NCBI RefSeq assembly: GCF_015595035.1
Contig: NZ_JADNRN010000001.1
Location: 620,001 to 684,000 of the forward strand
Direction of reading: 5' to 3'
Length of the DNA: 64,000 nucleotides
From: Marinibium conchae
GTDB lineage: Bacteria > Pseudomonadota > Gammaproteobacteria > Enterobacterales > Alteromonadaceae
Part shown: piece after piece, positions 8,231-18,740 of the stretch
How the letters are laid out: every line of letters starts with the position of its first letter
How positions within the stretch are numbered: the stretch's first letter is position 1
Position numbers and translations under genes: made by a program
The notes under the pieces: generated by a model
What the model was told of the DNA's origin: nothing
Database searches by the model: none
What the model saw: only the letters and a program-made list of their open reading frames with translations

Positions 8231-11200
8231 ATGTTAACTCTTTCCGGCTCATCAGCTTTATCACTATTCAAACAGGAAAAACTCCTTGCTCAATATGCCC
8301 TTGCAGGCTTAAAAGTAAGTAAAGTAACTGCTAATTATATGCATTTTGTCAATATTGATAAAGGCGCCAACTTGTCTGTCGAACAGCGTGATGTACTTGA
8401 GCAATTGCTAACTTATGGCCCAGAAAGCCATGATCCTGAAATGTTAGGTAAAAACAGCGAGCTCGAAGAAAAGAAGCTGCTCATTCTTGTTACGCCTCGC
8501 CCTGGTACAATTTCCCCTTGGTCATCAAAGGCAACCGATATTGCTCAAAATGCGGGTTTGACTTCAGTTCAACGAATTGAGCGTGGCATCGCATACCATG
8601 TTGAGTTCGAAGGTGAGTTTGATTTGCAGCAATTAGCTAAGCCGTTGCACGACCGAATGACACAAAGCGTGTTTACCTCGCTAGATAGTGCCGAGCAATT
8701 ATTTGCTCGGGCAGATGCCAAGCCTTTTACTTCTGTTGCCATACTAGAAAACGGTAAACAAGCACTAATTAATGCCAATACGTCACTGGGCCTTGCCCTC
8801 GCTGACGACGAAGTTGATTATCTGTTTGATAGTTTCACCGAATTGGGCCGAAATCCAAACGATATCGAACTGTACATGTTCGCTCAAGCCAATAGTGAGC
8901 ACTGTCGACATAAGATATTTAACGCTGATTGGACTATCGACGGCGAAAAGCAAGCAAAGTCTTTATTTAAGATGATCAAGAATACCTACGAAGTGTCGAC
9001 CGATTTTGTGCATTCTGCATATAGCGACAACGCTGCGGTGATGGAAGGATGGAAGGCAGGGCGCTTTTATCCTAACGCTGATAGCGGCGAGTATGATTAC
9101 CATCATCAAGATATTGATATTCTAATGAAAGTAGAAACCCATAATCATCCTACCGCTATTTCGCCATTTCCAGGCGCTGCTACAGGTTCTGGTGGTGAAA
9201 TTCGTGATGAAGGTGCAACGGGTCGTGGTTCAAAACCTAAAGCCGGTCTGGTTGGTTTTTCAGTGTCGAATTTACACTTACCGAATGCCAAACAGCCATG
9301 GGAAGAACATTATGGCAAGCCTGAACGAATAGTAAACGCCCTTGATATTATGCTTGAAGGGCCACTGGGTGGCGCAGCATTTAACAATGAGTTTGGCCGC
9401 CCCAATATATTGGGATATTTCCGTACTTTTGAACAGAAAGTAAATAGTTTCAACGGGGAAGAAGTGCGCGGCTACCACAAGCCAATTATGTTGGCAGGTG
9501 GTTTGGGAAATATTAAAAAAGACCATATTCAAAAAGGCGAAATTACTGTTGGTGCAAAGCTTATCGCGTTGGGTGGCCCTGCTATGAACATTGGCTTGGG
9601 GGGCGGAGCAGCATCATCGGTTGCATCAGGTCAGAGTAATGCTGACCTCGATTTTGCCTCGGTGCAGCGTGAAAACCCCGAAATGGAAAGGCGCTGCCAA
9701 GAAGTTATCGATAAATGCTGGCAGTTGGGTGATAAAAACCCCATTCAATTTATTCATGACGTAGGTGCCGGAGGGCTCTCAAATGCGTTTCCTGAGCTAG
9801 TGAATGATGGTGGGCGAGGTGGTGTTTTTGAACTGCGCGAAGTACCCAATGATGAACCGGGGATGTCACCGCTAGAGATCTGGTGTAACGAATCACAAGA
9901 GCGTTACGTTATGTCGGTAGCGCCTGAAAACATAGCACTTTTTGAATCAATTTGTAAACGCGAGCGGGCACCATTCGCCATTGTAGGCGAGGCGACTCGT
10001 GAACAACACCTTACCTTGAGTGATAGTAAATTTGGCAATAAGCCAATTGATATGCCGCTTGATGTTCTGTTGGGCAAACCACCTAAAATGAGCAAAAACG
10101 TTGTTTCTAAAAAAGCGGTCGGTGACGATTTTACAACAAGCAATATTGATCTAGCCGATGCTATTCATCGCATATTGAGTTTACCTACCGTTGCTGAAAA
10201 GACCTTTTTAATCACAATAGGAGATCGCTCCGTTACAGGCATGGTATCGAGAGATCAGATGGTGGGACCATGGCAAGTGCCCGTATCGGATGTCGCCGTT
10301 ACCACTTCTGCTTTTGACACTTACGCTGGGGAAGCAATGAGCATGGGCGAACGTACTCCGGTGGCACTGTTAAATCATGCAGCGTCGGCTCGTCTTGCGG
10401 TAGCGGAGGCCCTGACGAATATGGCAGGCACCGACATTGGTGATTTAAAACGCGTCAAACTATCGGCTAACTGGATGTCGGCTTCTAATCACCCCGGTGA
10501 AGATGCTGGTTTGTATGAAGCAGTTAAAGCGATAGGAGAAGAACTTTGCCCTGAACTCGGTTTGACCATTCCTGTGGGTAAAGACTCAATGTCAATGAAA
10601 ACTGCATGGGAAGACGAGGGGACTCAAAAGGCTGTTACTTCACCCTTATCATTAGTGATTACCGCCTTTGGCGCGGTAAAAGACGTGCGTAAGACGATTA
10701 CCCCTCAAATTCGTGATATAGGTGAAGATTCCAGCCTATTGCTCATTGATCTTGGCAAACAAAAGAATCGAATGGGCGCGTCCTGTTTAGCTCAGGTGTA
10801 TGGCAAGCTCGGTAGCGAGGTGCCTGATGTTGATGATGCTGCAGCGCTTAAGGCCTATTTTATGTTTATGCAAGAAGCCGTGAGCAAAGAGTTAATAAAT
10901 GCTTATCACGACCGTTCTGATGGTGGCTTGTTCACTAGCCTAGTGGAAATGGCTTTTGCTGGGAAAAAAGGCTTAGAAGTAGACATTAGCGGCTTAGAGG
11001 GTGACCCTGCTGCAGTACTCTTCAATGAAGAGCTTGGTGGCGTTATTCAAGTGGCTGATAGCAACAAAGCGGAATTAATGGCTCTGGCTTCTCACTTCGG
11101 TCTTGCTGATATCATTCATAGCGTGGCGAGTATTAACGACCTAGATCGAATTTGTATTTCTAAAAATAACGAGTTGCTAATTAAGAATACCCGTACTGCC

Positions 11201-12145
11201 TATCGTCAAATGTGGGCAAGCACAACCTTTGCAATGCAAACTTTGCGAGATAATCCTGAATGTGCTGAGCAAGAGCATAATGCAAAAGCCGATGCCGAAG
11301 ATCCTGGTTTACACAGTTTACTCACCTTCGATTTAAATAAAGATGTGAGCGCACCGTATATTAATACGGGTGCCAAACCAGAGGTCGCAATACTGAGAGA
11401 GCAGGGCGTAAACTCTCACGTAGAGATGGCGGCTGCTTTTCATCGAGCTGGGTTTAATCCGATTGACGTGCACATGAGCGATATGCTTGCTGGGCGCTCA
11501 CTTGATAACTTTGCCGGCTTGGTTGCTTGTGGTGGATTCAGTTATGGTGACGTGCTTGGCGCTGGTGAAGGCTGGGCAAAATCGATACTCTTTAATGCAG
11601 AAGTTCGCGCTACTTTCAAAGATTTCTTTGAACGCCAATCGACCTTCTCGCTAGGTGTTTGTAACGGTTGTCAGATGCTTTCTAACCTAAAATCACTCAT
11701 TCCTGGCGCAGAGCATTGGCCGCATTTTGTAAGCAACCAATCAGAGCGTTTTGAAGCTCGAGTAGCTATGGTTGAGGTAGGTAACTCTAAGTCAGTCTTA
11801 CTCGAAGGCATGGAAGGTTCCAGAATGCCGATAGCTGTCTCGCACGGCGAAGGAAGGGCTGAGTTTAAGGCTGAAAATCAATTACAAGCCTTGAAAAATC
11901 AAGCCCAAATTGCGCTTCGCTATGTCGATAACTATGGGCGGGTTACTACTCATTACCCCGCAAACCCAAATGGTTCAGCTCAAGGTATTACTGGTCTAAC
12001 ATCGGATGATGGAAGAAGCACAATTATGATGCCTCATCCTGAGCGCGTGTTTAGGGCAGTGAGCAACTCTTGGCGCGCGGATGAATGGAAGGAAGATGGC
12101 CCGTGGATGCGCATGTTTAGAAACGCTAGAGTCTTTGTTGGTTAA
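8231..12145 (+). CDS. purL: Phosphoribosylformylglycinamidine synthase PurL
   Basis: 1304 residues from the ATG at 8231, chosen because the protein then begins [11 protein letters not shown] as PurL proteins do; the frame is open upstream but that part has no family character. This is the large single-chain form: an N-terminal domain, two AIR-synthase-like halves (e.g. [23 protein letters not shown] region), and a C-terminal class I glutaminase with nucleophile Cys1144 in LGVCNGCQ and the MPHPER His motif. It converts FGAR, glutamine and ATP to FGAM in purine synthesis in the cytoplasm. It stands alone on the plus strand, as in most gammaproteobacteria. Confidence 0.97.
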   Translation: MLTLSGSSALSLFKQEKLLAQYALAGLKVSKVTANYMHFVNIDKGANLSVEQRDVLEQLLTYGPESHDPEMLGKNSELEEKKLLILVTPRPGTISPWSSKATDIAQNAGLTSVQRIERGIAYHVEFEGEFDLQQLAKPLHDRMTQSVFTSLDSAEQLFARADAKPFTSVAILENGKQALINANTSLGLALADDEVDYLFDSFTELGRNPNDIELYMFAQANSEHCRHKIFNADWTIDGEKQAKSLFKMIKNTYEVSTDFVHSAYSDNAAVMEGWKAGRFYPNADSGEYDYHHQDIDILMKVETHNHPTAISPFPGAATGSGGEIRDEGATGRGSKPKAGLVGFSVSNLHLPNAKQPWEEHYGKPERIVNALDIMLEGPLGGAAFNNEFGRPNILGYFRTFEQKVNSFNGEEVRGYHKPIMLAGGLGNIKKDHIQKGEITVGAKLIALGGPAMNIGLGGGAASSVASGQSNADLDFASVQRENPEMERRCQEVIDKCWQLGDKNPIQFIHDVGAGGLSNAFPELVNDGGRGGVFELREVPNDEPGMSPLEIWCNESQERYVMSVAPENIALFESICKRERAPFAIVGEATREQHLTLSDSKFGNKPIDMPLDVLLGKPPKMSKNVVSKKAVGDDFTTSNIDLADAIHRILSLPTVAEKTFLITIGDRSVTGMVSRDQMVGPWQVPVSDVAVTTSAFDTYAGEAMSMGERTPVALLNHAASARLAVAEALTNMAGTDIGDLKRVKLSANWMSASNHPGEDAGLYEAVKAIGEELCPELGLTIPVGKDSMSMKTAWEDEGTQKAVTSPLSLVITAFGAVKDVRKTITPQIRDIGEDSSLLLIDLGKQKNRMGASCLAQVYGKLGSEVPDVDDAAALKAYFMFMQEAVSKELINAYHDRSDGGLFTSLVEMAFAGKKGLEVDISGLEGDPAAVLFNEELGGVIQVADSNKAELMALASHFGLADIIHSVASINDLDRICISKNNELLIKNTRTAYRQMWASTTFAMQTLRDNPECAEQEHNAKADAEDPGLHSLLTFDLNKDVSAPYINTGAKPEVAILREQGVNSHVEMAAAFHRAGFNPIDVHMSDMLAGRSLDNFAGLVACGGFSYGDVLGAGEGWAKSILFNAEVRATFKDFFERQSTFSLGVCNGCQMLSNLKSLIPGAEHWPHFVSNQSERFEARVAMVEVGNSKSVLLEGMEGSRMPIAVSHGEGRAEFKAENQLQALKNQAQIALRYVDNYGRVTTHYPANPNGSAQGITGLTSDDGRSTIMMPHPERVFRAVSNSWRADEWKEDGPWMRMFRNARVFVG

Positions 12146-12157
12146 AGATGCTAAATG

Positions 12158-12745
12158 CTATTGACCGCGACGATTCTTTTCGCGGTTAATCAGTTTTTGA
12201 TTAGGGTGTTTTTTCATTAGCACATACACTGAGGCTAGGCCCCCATGTTGTTTTTGTGCGGTGTGAAAGGCAATTACCATGTCTATTTCACGAAGCCAGA
12301 CATTCACGTAACTTTTTAAGAAAGCAGGAAAAGGTTTACTATTTAATCCCAAGCCGTGCTGCAGCAATAAGGTCCTGATCCCGCGTTCATGACAGTCTTT
12401 AATTGTTCTATAAAGACTTAAACGCGCTTCATCAAACTTCATGTGAGTGATGTTTAAGGTTGTATCTATTTGGTATTTACCCAAGCGCAAATTCTTATAT
12501 ACGCCGTCTTGTACTCCATCTTGTTTGTATTCAATGAAGTCGTGCGGGGCAACAGGCTCTACTCTTTCTACACTAAGTCCGTTATCGTCTTTTTCTATTT
12601 CTGCTTCCAAAGCCTCGCGCTTGAGCTTTTGTGCTAATGTTTCTTTTGGTTTATTAAAAACGGCCACTTTGTCGCTTTTTGCCAGCGGCTTAACATCATT
12701 CATTTCTTCAAAAAATGAGAGTTCATCTGCAGACGATTTCGACAT
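12158..12745 (-). CDS. smrA: Smr-domain DNA endonuclease SmrA
   Basis: 195 residues from the ATG at 12745, which has a GGAG ribosome site; a GTG four codons upstream contains that site and is unlikely to be the start. The N-terminus ELSFFEEMNDVKPL is the characteristic SmrA (YdaL) leader. The C-terminal half (~95-185) is a small MutS-related domain with LLLQHGLG and a HGG motif. Family members nick DNA or cleave nucleic acids; the biological role of SmrA is poorly defined. It converges on purL, its stop lying 12 bases from the purL stop. Confidence 0.88.
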   Translation of the reverse strand: MSKSSADELSFFEEMNDVKPLAKSDKVAVFNKPKETLAQKLKREALEAEIEKDDNGLSVERVEPVAPHDFIEYKQDGVQDGVYKNLRLGKYQIDTTLNITHMKFDEARLSLYRTIKDCHERGIRTLLLQHGLGLNSKPFPAFLKSYVNVWLREIDMVIAFHTAQKQHGGLASVYVLMKKHPNQKLINREKNRRGQ

Positions 12746-12884
12746 TGTTTTCTCCACTGTTTTATAACACTATTTCAGACGCTTAATGTCGTAGACTTTA
12801 TTTGGTTTTATACGCGAAAATCTCAAGTCTTGTCCACAAATATATTTTGTCTACGTTGATTATTAAAATTAGAAGGAGAGAAGT

Positions 12885-13520
12885 ATGTTGCCACTTATTG
12901 CGATATTGAGAGGAGTCAATCCTAGCAGGGTAATTTCTATTGCTCAGCTTTTAGTCGATAGAGGCTTTCAAATGATAGAAGTACCACTTAACGGTAAAAA
13001 TGCCGTAGAAAGCATTCAGCTAATGTGTTCGCATAGCTTTGGAATGGCTAACGAGGAGCATTCTCATAGGCCTATGTTTGGGGCCGGAACCGTGACTACT
13101 GTTAGTGATGCAGCAATGGCCATTGAAGCGGGTGCGGAATTCATCGTTTCGCCGAATACAAATCCCGCGCTTATTCGTTTTTGCAAAGACAATGATGTTT
13201 TGGTTTGTAGCGGTGTATTCACTCCTACCGAAGCCTTTCAAGCATTAGAAGCTGGTGCTGATATTCTTAAAATTTTCCCTGTAAATGTGATGGGGATTGA
13301 CGGATTTAAAGCATTGAGATCGATTCTTCCTAGCGAAACAAAATGCTTCCCCGTCGGTGGGATAACGCTTAGTAGTGATTGTTTTCAATCATTCATTGCT
13401 GCGGGGGCGGATGGTTTTGGTTTAGGCAGCTCTTTGTTTACGCCTGATATGAGCGACATGTTAATTTCCCAAAATGCCCAAAAAAGCATTGATTTATGGG
13501 AGCAATATACAACAACATAA
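12885..13520 (+). CDS. KDPG/KDPGal-type class I aldolase (Eda/DgoA-like)
   Basis: 211 residues. It begins LPLIAILRGV, as 2-dehydro-3-deoxy-6-phosphogalactonate aldolases do, and has the Schiff-base Lys129 in ILKIFP, plus GAGTV, SPNTNP and PVGGI motifs of the TIM-barrel family. It should split a 2-keto-3-deoxy-6-phospho sugar acid into pyruvate and glyceraldehyde-3-phosphate. The opening and the ALEAGAD stretch resemble DgoA more than Eda, but the two cannot be separated by eye. AGAAGGAGAG just before the ATG is a strong ribosome site. No sugar-acid kinase or dehydratase is nearby, so the pathway is not shown by context. Confidence 0.88.
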   Translation: MLPLIAILRGVNPSRVISIAQLLVDRGFQMIEVPLNGKNAVESIQLMCSHSFGMANEEHSHRPMFGAGTVTTVSDAAMAIEAGAEFIVSPNTNPALIRFCKDNDVLVCSGVFTPTEAFQALEAGADILKIFPVNVMGIDGFKALRSILPSETKCFPVGGITLSSDCFQSFIAAGADGFGLGSSLFTPDMSDMLISQNAQKSIDLWEQYTTT

Positions 13521-13530
13521 TTTGCTATTA

Positions 13531-14082
13531 TCAGTCGAGCAGGGTTTTGACCTTTTCTAGTAAGGTGAGGTCGTAGTTCTCATGGTTTGACACTAGTTTA
13601 CAGTCGCCATCGTTATCGCAAAAGAAATGACCAGTTACGTAGTTGTTTGCTTTTTTGACTAACAATAGTGATTTGCTTCCATCTCTAAATAAGCTGATGA
13701 TCTGTGATTTTCCATCAAATGCTTTTTTGCCGGTACCTTTTAGTACCATCAAATCAAAACGATCAATAAACTGTTGTAATCGCTCCAATGCAATTTCTTT
13801 CGGTGAGTTTAACTCGGCAGCGGCCACTACGTCTCCGGCTTTTATGTGGCCTAAGTATTTGAGTAGAACAGTGATTTCTGGCAACGAGCTTCGAGTGTCA
13901 TTGTTCATTATAATTGGCTCGCCAAGCAGCACTTCAGTAACCACCTGTTCACGATTATCTATAATGAACGGGGTGCGCACAGTTTCGTATTGTCGTTGGA
14001 TTGCTTGATTATTGTCATATGCAGCACCAATGGGAACCGCTCTAAGAAGAGATTCTTTCATTGATAATACGAAATTCCTCAT
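13531..14082 (-). CDS. Hypothetical protein, 183 residues
   Basis: I do not recognise this protein. It has AAGGA ten bases before its ATG; an alternative ATG seven codons in also has an AGGA. There is no convincing signal peptide or membrane segment. It is of mixed polar composition, with a C-terminal part rich in aromatic and acidic residues (NYVTGHFFCDNDGDC). It is convergent with the aldolase gene (10 bases between stops) and lies upstream, on the same strand, of nothing related. Confidence 0.7.
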   Translation of the reverse strand: MRNFVLSMKESLLRAVPIGAAYDNNQAIQRQYETVRTPFIIDNREQVVTEVLLGEPIIMNNDTRSSLPEITVLLKYLGHIKAGDVVAAAELNSPKEIALERLQQFIDRFDLMVLKGTGKKAFDGKSQIISLFRDGSKSLLLVKKANNYVTGHFFCDNDGDCKLVSNHENYDLTLLEKVKTLLD

Positions 14083-14301
14083 TGCAAATATTTCCTTATC
14101 CCTCTGGCTAAGCCTTCCATTATTTTACGAATTATCAAGCATGTCGAGTAGACGCACTAAAGTGATGTTTTGATTGGGAATTTTGATTTATCGCTCAAAA
14201 CTCCTCCGATGTGTGCAGATTATAACCCATTCTATGTTTTTTTTCACAAAAAAAACCTTGCCGCCGGAATACAGGAAACAAGATTTTTAATTAACGCAGT
14301 C

Positions 14302-17300
14302 TTATAAGCGTTGTAAGTGGTCGTAAACAACCCGTCTACTGCGCTCTAGACCTTGACGTGTCGGATACCAGCGAAGTAGGGCGTTATCGTCCATGCCTTG
14401 GCTGCAATCGTACTCAATGCTTTGTGCCAAATCAATAAGCGGTTCAGCGTTGATACTCTTCGACAATATCACTAGCTTGTGCGCCAACTGAATTAGCTTT
14501 TGTGCACTTCCGTCATTAGTAGCTTGATCACCAAACTCAATCAGTTCGTCGATATTGCCAAAGAGCTCAAGTAAAGCACTAGTGAGCGTTGTGCTAGACG
14601 ACTGTGTTGCCCAGTAAGTACTTAAGTCGAACCATGTGCCTGGTTTTGCCGGCAATGGTGTAGACTCGACATCTGACCTATTTAATTGCACTGCACTGCT
14701 CGATGCTTTTCCGTCCGAGGCAGGCGCTTTGGTCGCAGCAGCTTGCTCTAATTGTTTTTCGGTTTGATTCAGCTTGCTTTCGAGCTCTTTTCTAGCCTTT
14801 TCGGCCTCAGCAACACTGGCTTCATACTCACTAGCACGTTTCTTCTGCTCTTCAAGCTCAGAAGCTAATTGTTTTTGCTGGCTTTCTTTTTTATCAATCT
14901 CGCGTTGCAGTGACTGCATAGTATCACTTGCTTCCAATAGCTTATTCTGCAGATCGGTTTGACTTGATTGACGCTCAGCATTCTCTTGAGAGCTTTGTTT
15001 CTCGAACTTGGCAATAATCGCCATTTGTTCTTCGATCTTCTGTTTGAGTGTCTCTATTTCTCTATTCGACTCTTGAACACTCGCTTCAAGTGATGCTGCT
15101 TTCCCATGTTCGCTTGAAATATCTGACTCTAATTTTTCGTTTACAGCCGACAGCTCTTTTCTTTGCGCAGCAGACTCGGTTTCTAGCTCAGTAATTTGTG
15201 TCTTGAGCTTTTCAATAGTTGACGTCTGGGCTTCTCTTTCTGAGTCACTTTGTTTAGATAACTGTTGAACTTCTTCAAGTGACTGATTTGCTTTTTGCAA
15301 TGCTCTTTGGGAACCACTAAGCTCGTCTTGCAGCTTCTCTCGCTCGGCTATTAATGCCTGCTGTTTCTCTTCTGACGAAGAGCTTAGCGCGGCTAATTGC
15401 TCCTGTAGTTCTTTTAACGCCTCGGAGCTGTCTTTGTGCACTTCCTGTTGGCTTTGTTTAGTTTTCTCGATGAGCTCTTTTTGTTCAGTAACCTTTTCGT
15501 TGAGCTGACTTATTTCGCTCTGTGTTTTCTCTTTCTCACGCTCAAGCTTAAAGATAGTATCTTCAAACTCGTCTAATTTTTCAGATTTAGACTGCAAGTC
15601 TTCTTTCAACAGACCAAGCTCAGAGCTGGTTTTCTCGAATTGTTGTTGCTGTTCTTCATATTCGCTAGTGAGCTTTTTCAGCTCAGACTCACGCTGTTCT
15701 AATTCGTCCCGCTGCTTGGTCAACTCAGTTTTGCTTGCAGATAATGCATCTGATGCCTCACTGTGTTGCTTCTCTAAGTCTGTTAGCTTTTGACTAGCAA
15801 CTTTATGCTCTTTCGTCAGGGAAGCTTCTCGCGATTCAGCTTCTTTCAGCTTCGCAGCTAGTTTATCTATTTCTTCTTGCAGTACAGCTTTGCCATTTGA
15901 TGAGTTTTCTTTCTCAGCAGTCAGCTCTTCAACATTTTCACGTAAGAACTTGTTTTCGCTGTGCGCGATGGAGAGTTGAGACGCAATATTTTCTTTTTCA
16001 GTTGCCGCAGAGCTAATTTGCTCATGAAGCTTGTCAACTTCTTTAGTCTTAGCTTCAAGAGTAGAAACGGCCTCTTTAAGCTTCACTTCGCTTTGAGCTA
16101 AGCTGTCTGTTTTGAACTGTATTTCAGTCATGTCCGACCATAAAAACAATACAGAATCAAATTGGTTGTCTTTGAATATTGGTATCAGCTTGATTTGGCA
16201 TGGACGCTTTCTGTCGTTTATCTCAAAAGTCCAATCTGCAGACGCAGTGCCACCGTTGTCTCGGGCTGTTTGGAACATAGACGCCAGCTTTTCTGCTTTT
16301 TCATCGCTATCATTGAATTTTTCAGCGTAAGGGAACACGCCTCGCAACATATCATCTGAGGCAACGTTAAAGAATTGGCAAGCAGGGCGGTTAGCTTTGG
16401 TCATGCCTTCGCTAGTAACAATTGCCGCCGGTGACTGATTATTCTGAAGAAGCGCTTCAAACTTCTCGTATTGAAATTGTTCATCTGAGCGATTGATTAT
16501 CCAAAAAAGATACTCACCTTTTTCTTCGTCAATCGTGTCGATTGTTATCTCGCCAGGATATTCTTTACCGTTTTTACCCACTAGTTTAACGTGGAAATCG
16601 CGTAATAGTTTTTGTTCTTTCAGTTGATTTGACGCAAGCTCAGCTTGTTTAGAATTACTAAAGAGCTTGTAAATGTTTCCTTTCTTAAGTTCTGCTTCGC
16701 TGTACTTAAGACGCTTTATAAGACTCTTGTTCGCACTGATTATTTGATGCTTTTTATTCAATTTACCAATGGCTACAGGCGACAAATGCATTACTGTTTC
16801 CATGTCTTGAACTGAACTGTTCAAAGCACCTTTCACTTCATCTAGTTCTTTTATCAAATGCTCGAAACCTTGGCTACCGTCAGCGCTTTCGCTTGGTATA
16901 ATCATGGTGACTAAACGAACGTTTTCCTTTCCAAAAATGAGCTTTTCACCCACTGATAACACAATATGCGAATCACCCTTAACCACTTTTGTGTTGATAA
17001 TAGTAGGTTTTTTGCCATCACTGGTGAATAGCTTGGGGCTATACGTTAACTCCAGGAAGGTATCAAGTTTTTTGCCTACGACATCACGTTCTTGATTAAG
17101 TAGCTTCTTTACCAACTTATTTGCAAAAACAATCTTGCCCTTTGTATCAAGGTAAATAGCCCCAGTATCTTTGTCGAGCATATATTGATTGAGAGCTTTC
17201 AGTTCCTTATCAACACTTTCTCCTTTGAGAGCAGCGAAGTAAAATTGAACAACGGGTATGATCAGTAACACTGTTATGACAAATAACAGTGCGTATATAA

Positions 17301-17430
17301 GTGCAGCTACAGTGCCAGGGCTACCTTCCTTTACAAAGCCAGTGAAAGCTAAGGCAGTATTTGGAAACAAGACACATACCAAAAAGGCGAGTGACAGCAA
17401 CTTGTGTAATTTGAAAAAACGTACATCCAT
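14302..17430 (-). CDS. Membrane PAS-PAS-PAS / long coiled-coil / HPt-like protein
   Basis: 1042 residues. Two N-terminal hydrophobic segments (~11-30, ~42-68) suggest a membrane anchor. Three PAS-like regions follow (~75-185, ~205-325, ~330-450), the second and third with typical SPVAIGKLNKKHQIISANK and SPAAIVTSEGMTKANRPAC type openings. Residues ~455-900 are an almost uninterrupted Glu/Lys/Gln/Ser-rich coiled coil. The last ~95 residues resemble a histidine phosphotransfer domain, with His984 in QLAHKLVILSKSINAEPL where HPt proteins have the phosphorylated His, but the usual Lys-Gly after it is lost. No histidine-kinase catalytic domain or receiver is present. It probably senses a signal and relays it mechanically or as a scaffold. 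It lies 69 bases after the coiled-coil gene. Confidence 0.8.
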   Translation of the reverse strand: MDVRFFKLHKLLSLAFLVCVLFPNTALAFTGFVKEGSPGTVAALIYALLFVITVLLIIPVVQFYFAALKGESVDKELKALNQYMLDKDTGAIYLDTKGKIVFANKLVKKLLNQERDVVGKKLDTFLELTYSPKLFTSDGKKPTIINTKVVKGDSHIVLSVGEKLIFGKENVRLVTMIIPSESADGSQGFEHLIKELDEVKGALNSSVQDMETVMHLSPVAIGKLNKKHQIISANKSLIKRLKYSEAELKKGNIYKLFSNSKQAELASNQLKEQKLLRDFHVKLVGKNGKEYPGEITIDTIDEEKGEYLFWIINRSDEQFQYEKFEALLQNNQSPAAIVTSEGMTKANRPACQFFNVASDDMLRGVFPYAEKFNDSDEKAEKLASMFQTARDNGGTASADWTFEINDRKRPCQIKLIPIFKDNQFDSVLFLWSDMTEIQFKTDSLAQSEVKLKEAVSTLEAKTKEVDKLHEQISSAATEKENIASQLSIAHSENKFLRENVEELTAEKENSSNGKAVLQEEIDKLAAKLKEAESREASLTKEHKVASQKLTDLEKQHSEASDALSASKTELTKQRDELEQRESELKKLTSEYEEQQQQFEKTSSELGLLKEDLQSKSEKLDEFEDTIFKLEREKEKTQSEISQLNEKVTEQKELIEKTKQSQQEVHKDSSEALKELQEQLAALSSSSEEKQQALIAEREKLQDELSGSQRALQKANQSLEEVQQLSKQSDSEREAQTSTIEKLKTQITELETESAAQRKELSAVNEKLESDISSEHGKAASLEASVQESNREIETLKQKIEEQMAIIAKFEKQSSQENAERQSSQTDLQNKLLEASDTMQSLQREIDKKESQQKQLASELEEQKKRASEYEASVAEAEKARKELESKLNQTEKQLEQAAATKAPASDGKASSSAVQLNRSDVESTPLPAKPGTWFDLSTYWATQSSSTTLTSALLELFGNIDELIEFGDQATNDGSAQKLIQLAHKLVILSKSINAEPLIDLAQSIEYDCSQGMDDNALLRWYPTRQGLERSRRVVYDHLQRL

Positions 17431-17499
17431 TTGTAATATCCTAAGCTTTTGCGAGGTCTGTATAGACGATAATAAGCATAATAATTTCCTCTATTGACC

Positions 17500-18600
17500 T
17501 TAATTGAGTTCGTTTAAAAGCTCATCGGGTAAGCTTAATGTAAAACTTTGCTCAGAGTTGAACTGGTTAAAAACATCATCAATTTTTATTTGAACAGTGT
17601 ATTCACCAGCATCTAAAATCTCGCCATCAAACGTGAAACTAAACAGGTTTACTTTCTGAGCGGCAATAGATTCGCGCTGTATTGTGTCGCCATCAGGCCC
17701 CACGAGGCGTAATGAAATAAAACCATTTGGGCGGAAGTTAAATTCGGCCGTCATTTCAAAAGACGTTACACAAATCTGTGTTGCTGAGCGATGTTGGTCA
17801 CAAAAAGTAGGTAATGTTTCAAATTTATCTACTGTGAGCACGCTAGAGCGGGCAGAATCTTCAGGCGTTTCACTGCCTGAGCTTTCAAGTTCTGTAATCT
17901 TTGCAAGTAGCTCGTTCTTCTCTTGATTAAGTGTTGCTAATTCAGCCTCAAGTTGTGTTTCGATATCTTGGAGCTGGCGATTTCTTTGTAAAACGCTTTC
18001 ATTTTCTTCGAGCCTACTCTCTAACGATGATATACGTGATAAAAGTTCACGATTCTCTGCGTTTCGCTCTTGCAAGCTCGCTTGAATTTCATTTAATTTT
18101 TCATCATTTGAATCACTCGATGCGCTTGTTCCTGCAGCGATAAGCTCTTGTTTGTCTTCTTCTAATTCACTAATGCGGTTTTGTAGACCTTGAACGGTAT
18201 CTTTCGCGGTTTGTAGCTCTGCCATTAACTGGGCTTGTTCATCGCTCTGGTCATTATTTTGAGAAGCACGGACTCGGTCTATTTCGTTTTCAAGTCTGGA
18301 AATATTTTGCTGTGATTGAGTGAGAGAGCTTGCACACGAACTTGCCTCATCGCGAGCTGTCACTAAGTCTTGTTTGATAATCGATATCTCAGCTGCGGCG
18401 TCGGCATTATCGACAGCTTCACACTGCTGAGGTGTAGAGGTGCTAGCGCTTTTTTGACTTGAAGCACTGTTGCCTTCATTAGAGCTGAGGTTTTTGCTCA
18501 TCATGAAGAAAAAATAAATGGCGAGGAGTGCTAAAAACGCAACAATCCCGATGGTATATTTAAGCGTGTTTTTAATCATATTATCCATAAATTGACTCAT
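17500..18600 (-). CDS. Membrane-anchored coiled-coil protein with C-terminal beta domain
   Basis: 366 residues, family unknown. There is a transmembrane helix at ~14-34, a Ser/Thr-rich linker, a coiled coil at ~68-235, and a C-terminal ~110-residue beta-rich domain with paired Cys (FCDQHRSATQICV) that reads like an Ig-type fold (RLVGPDGDTI, DAGEYTVQIK). The topology suggests that the coiled coil and beta domain sit in the periplasm. It is followed after 69 bases by the PAS/coiled-coil gene on the same strand, so the two probably form an operon and may interact through their coiled coils. A terminator separates it from the porin upstream. Confidence 0.75.
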   Translation of the reverse strand: MSQFMDNMIKNTLKYTIGIVAFLALLAIYFFFMMSKNLSSNEGNSASSQKSASTSTPQQCEAVDNADAAAEISIIKQDLVTARDEASSCASSLTQSQQNISRLENEIDRVRASQNNDQSDEQAQLMAELQTAKDTVQGLQNRISELEEDKQELIAAGTSASSDSNDEKLNEIQASLQERNAENRELLSRISSLESRLEENESVLQRNRQLQDIETQLEAELATLNQEKNELLAKITELESSGSETPEDSARSSVLTVDKFETLPTFCDQHRSATQICVTSFEMTAEFNFRPNGFISLRLVGPDGDTIQRESIAAQKVNLFSFTFDGEILDAGEYTVQIKIDDVFNQFNSEQSFTLSLPDELLNELN

Positions 18601-18704
18601 TCCAATAAACGCATGAGTTGGTCAACAGTTGTTTCACAAGTTTATTTCCTTAACCATTAAATCAGTTTTCTATTGCTACTTTGGGTTAGATCCTGACAGG
18701 AAAT

Positions 18705-18728
18705 AAAAGCCCACTTGCGTGGGCTTTT
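18705..18728 (-). terminator. Intrinsic terminator of the porin operon
   Basis: A perfect 10-bp stem (AAAAGCCCAC / GTGGGCTTTT) with a four-base loop, followed on the minus strand by further T residues, lies 13 bases after the porin stop. Confidence 0.9.
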
Positions 18729-18740
18729 AAATAGCAACGT

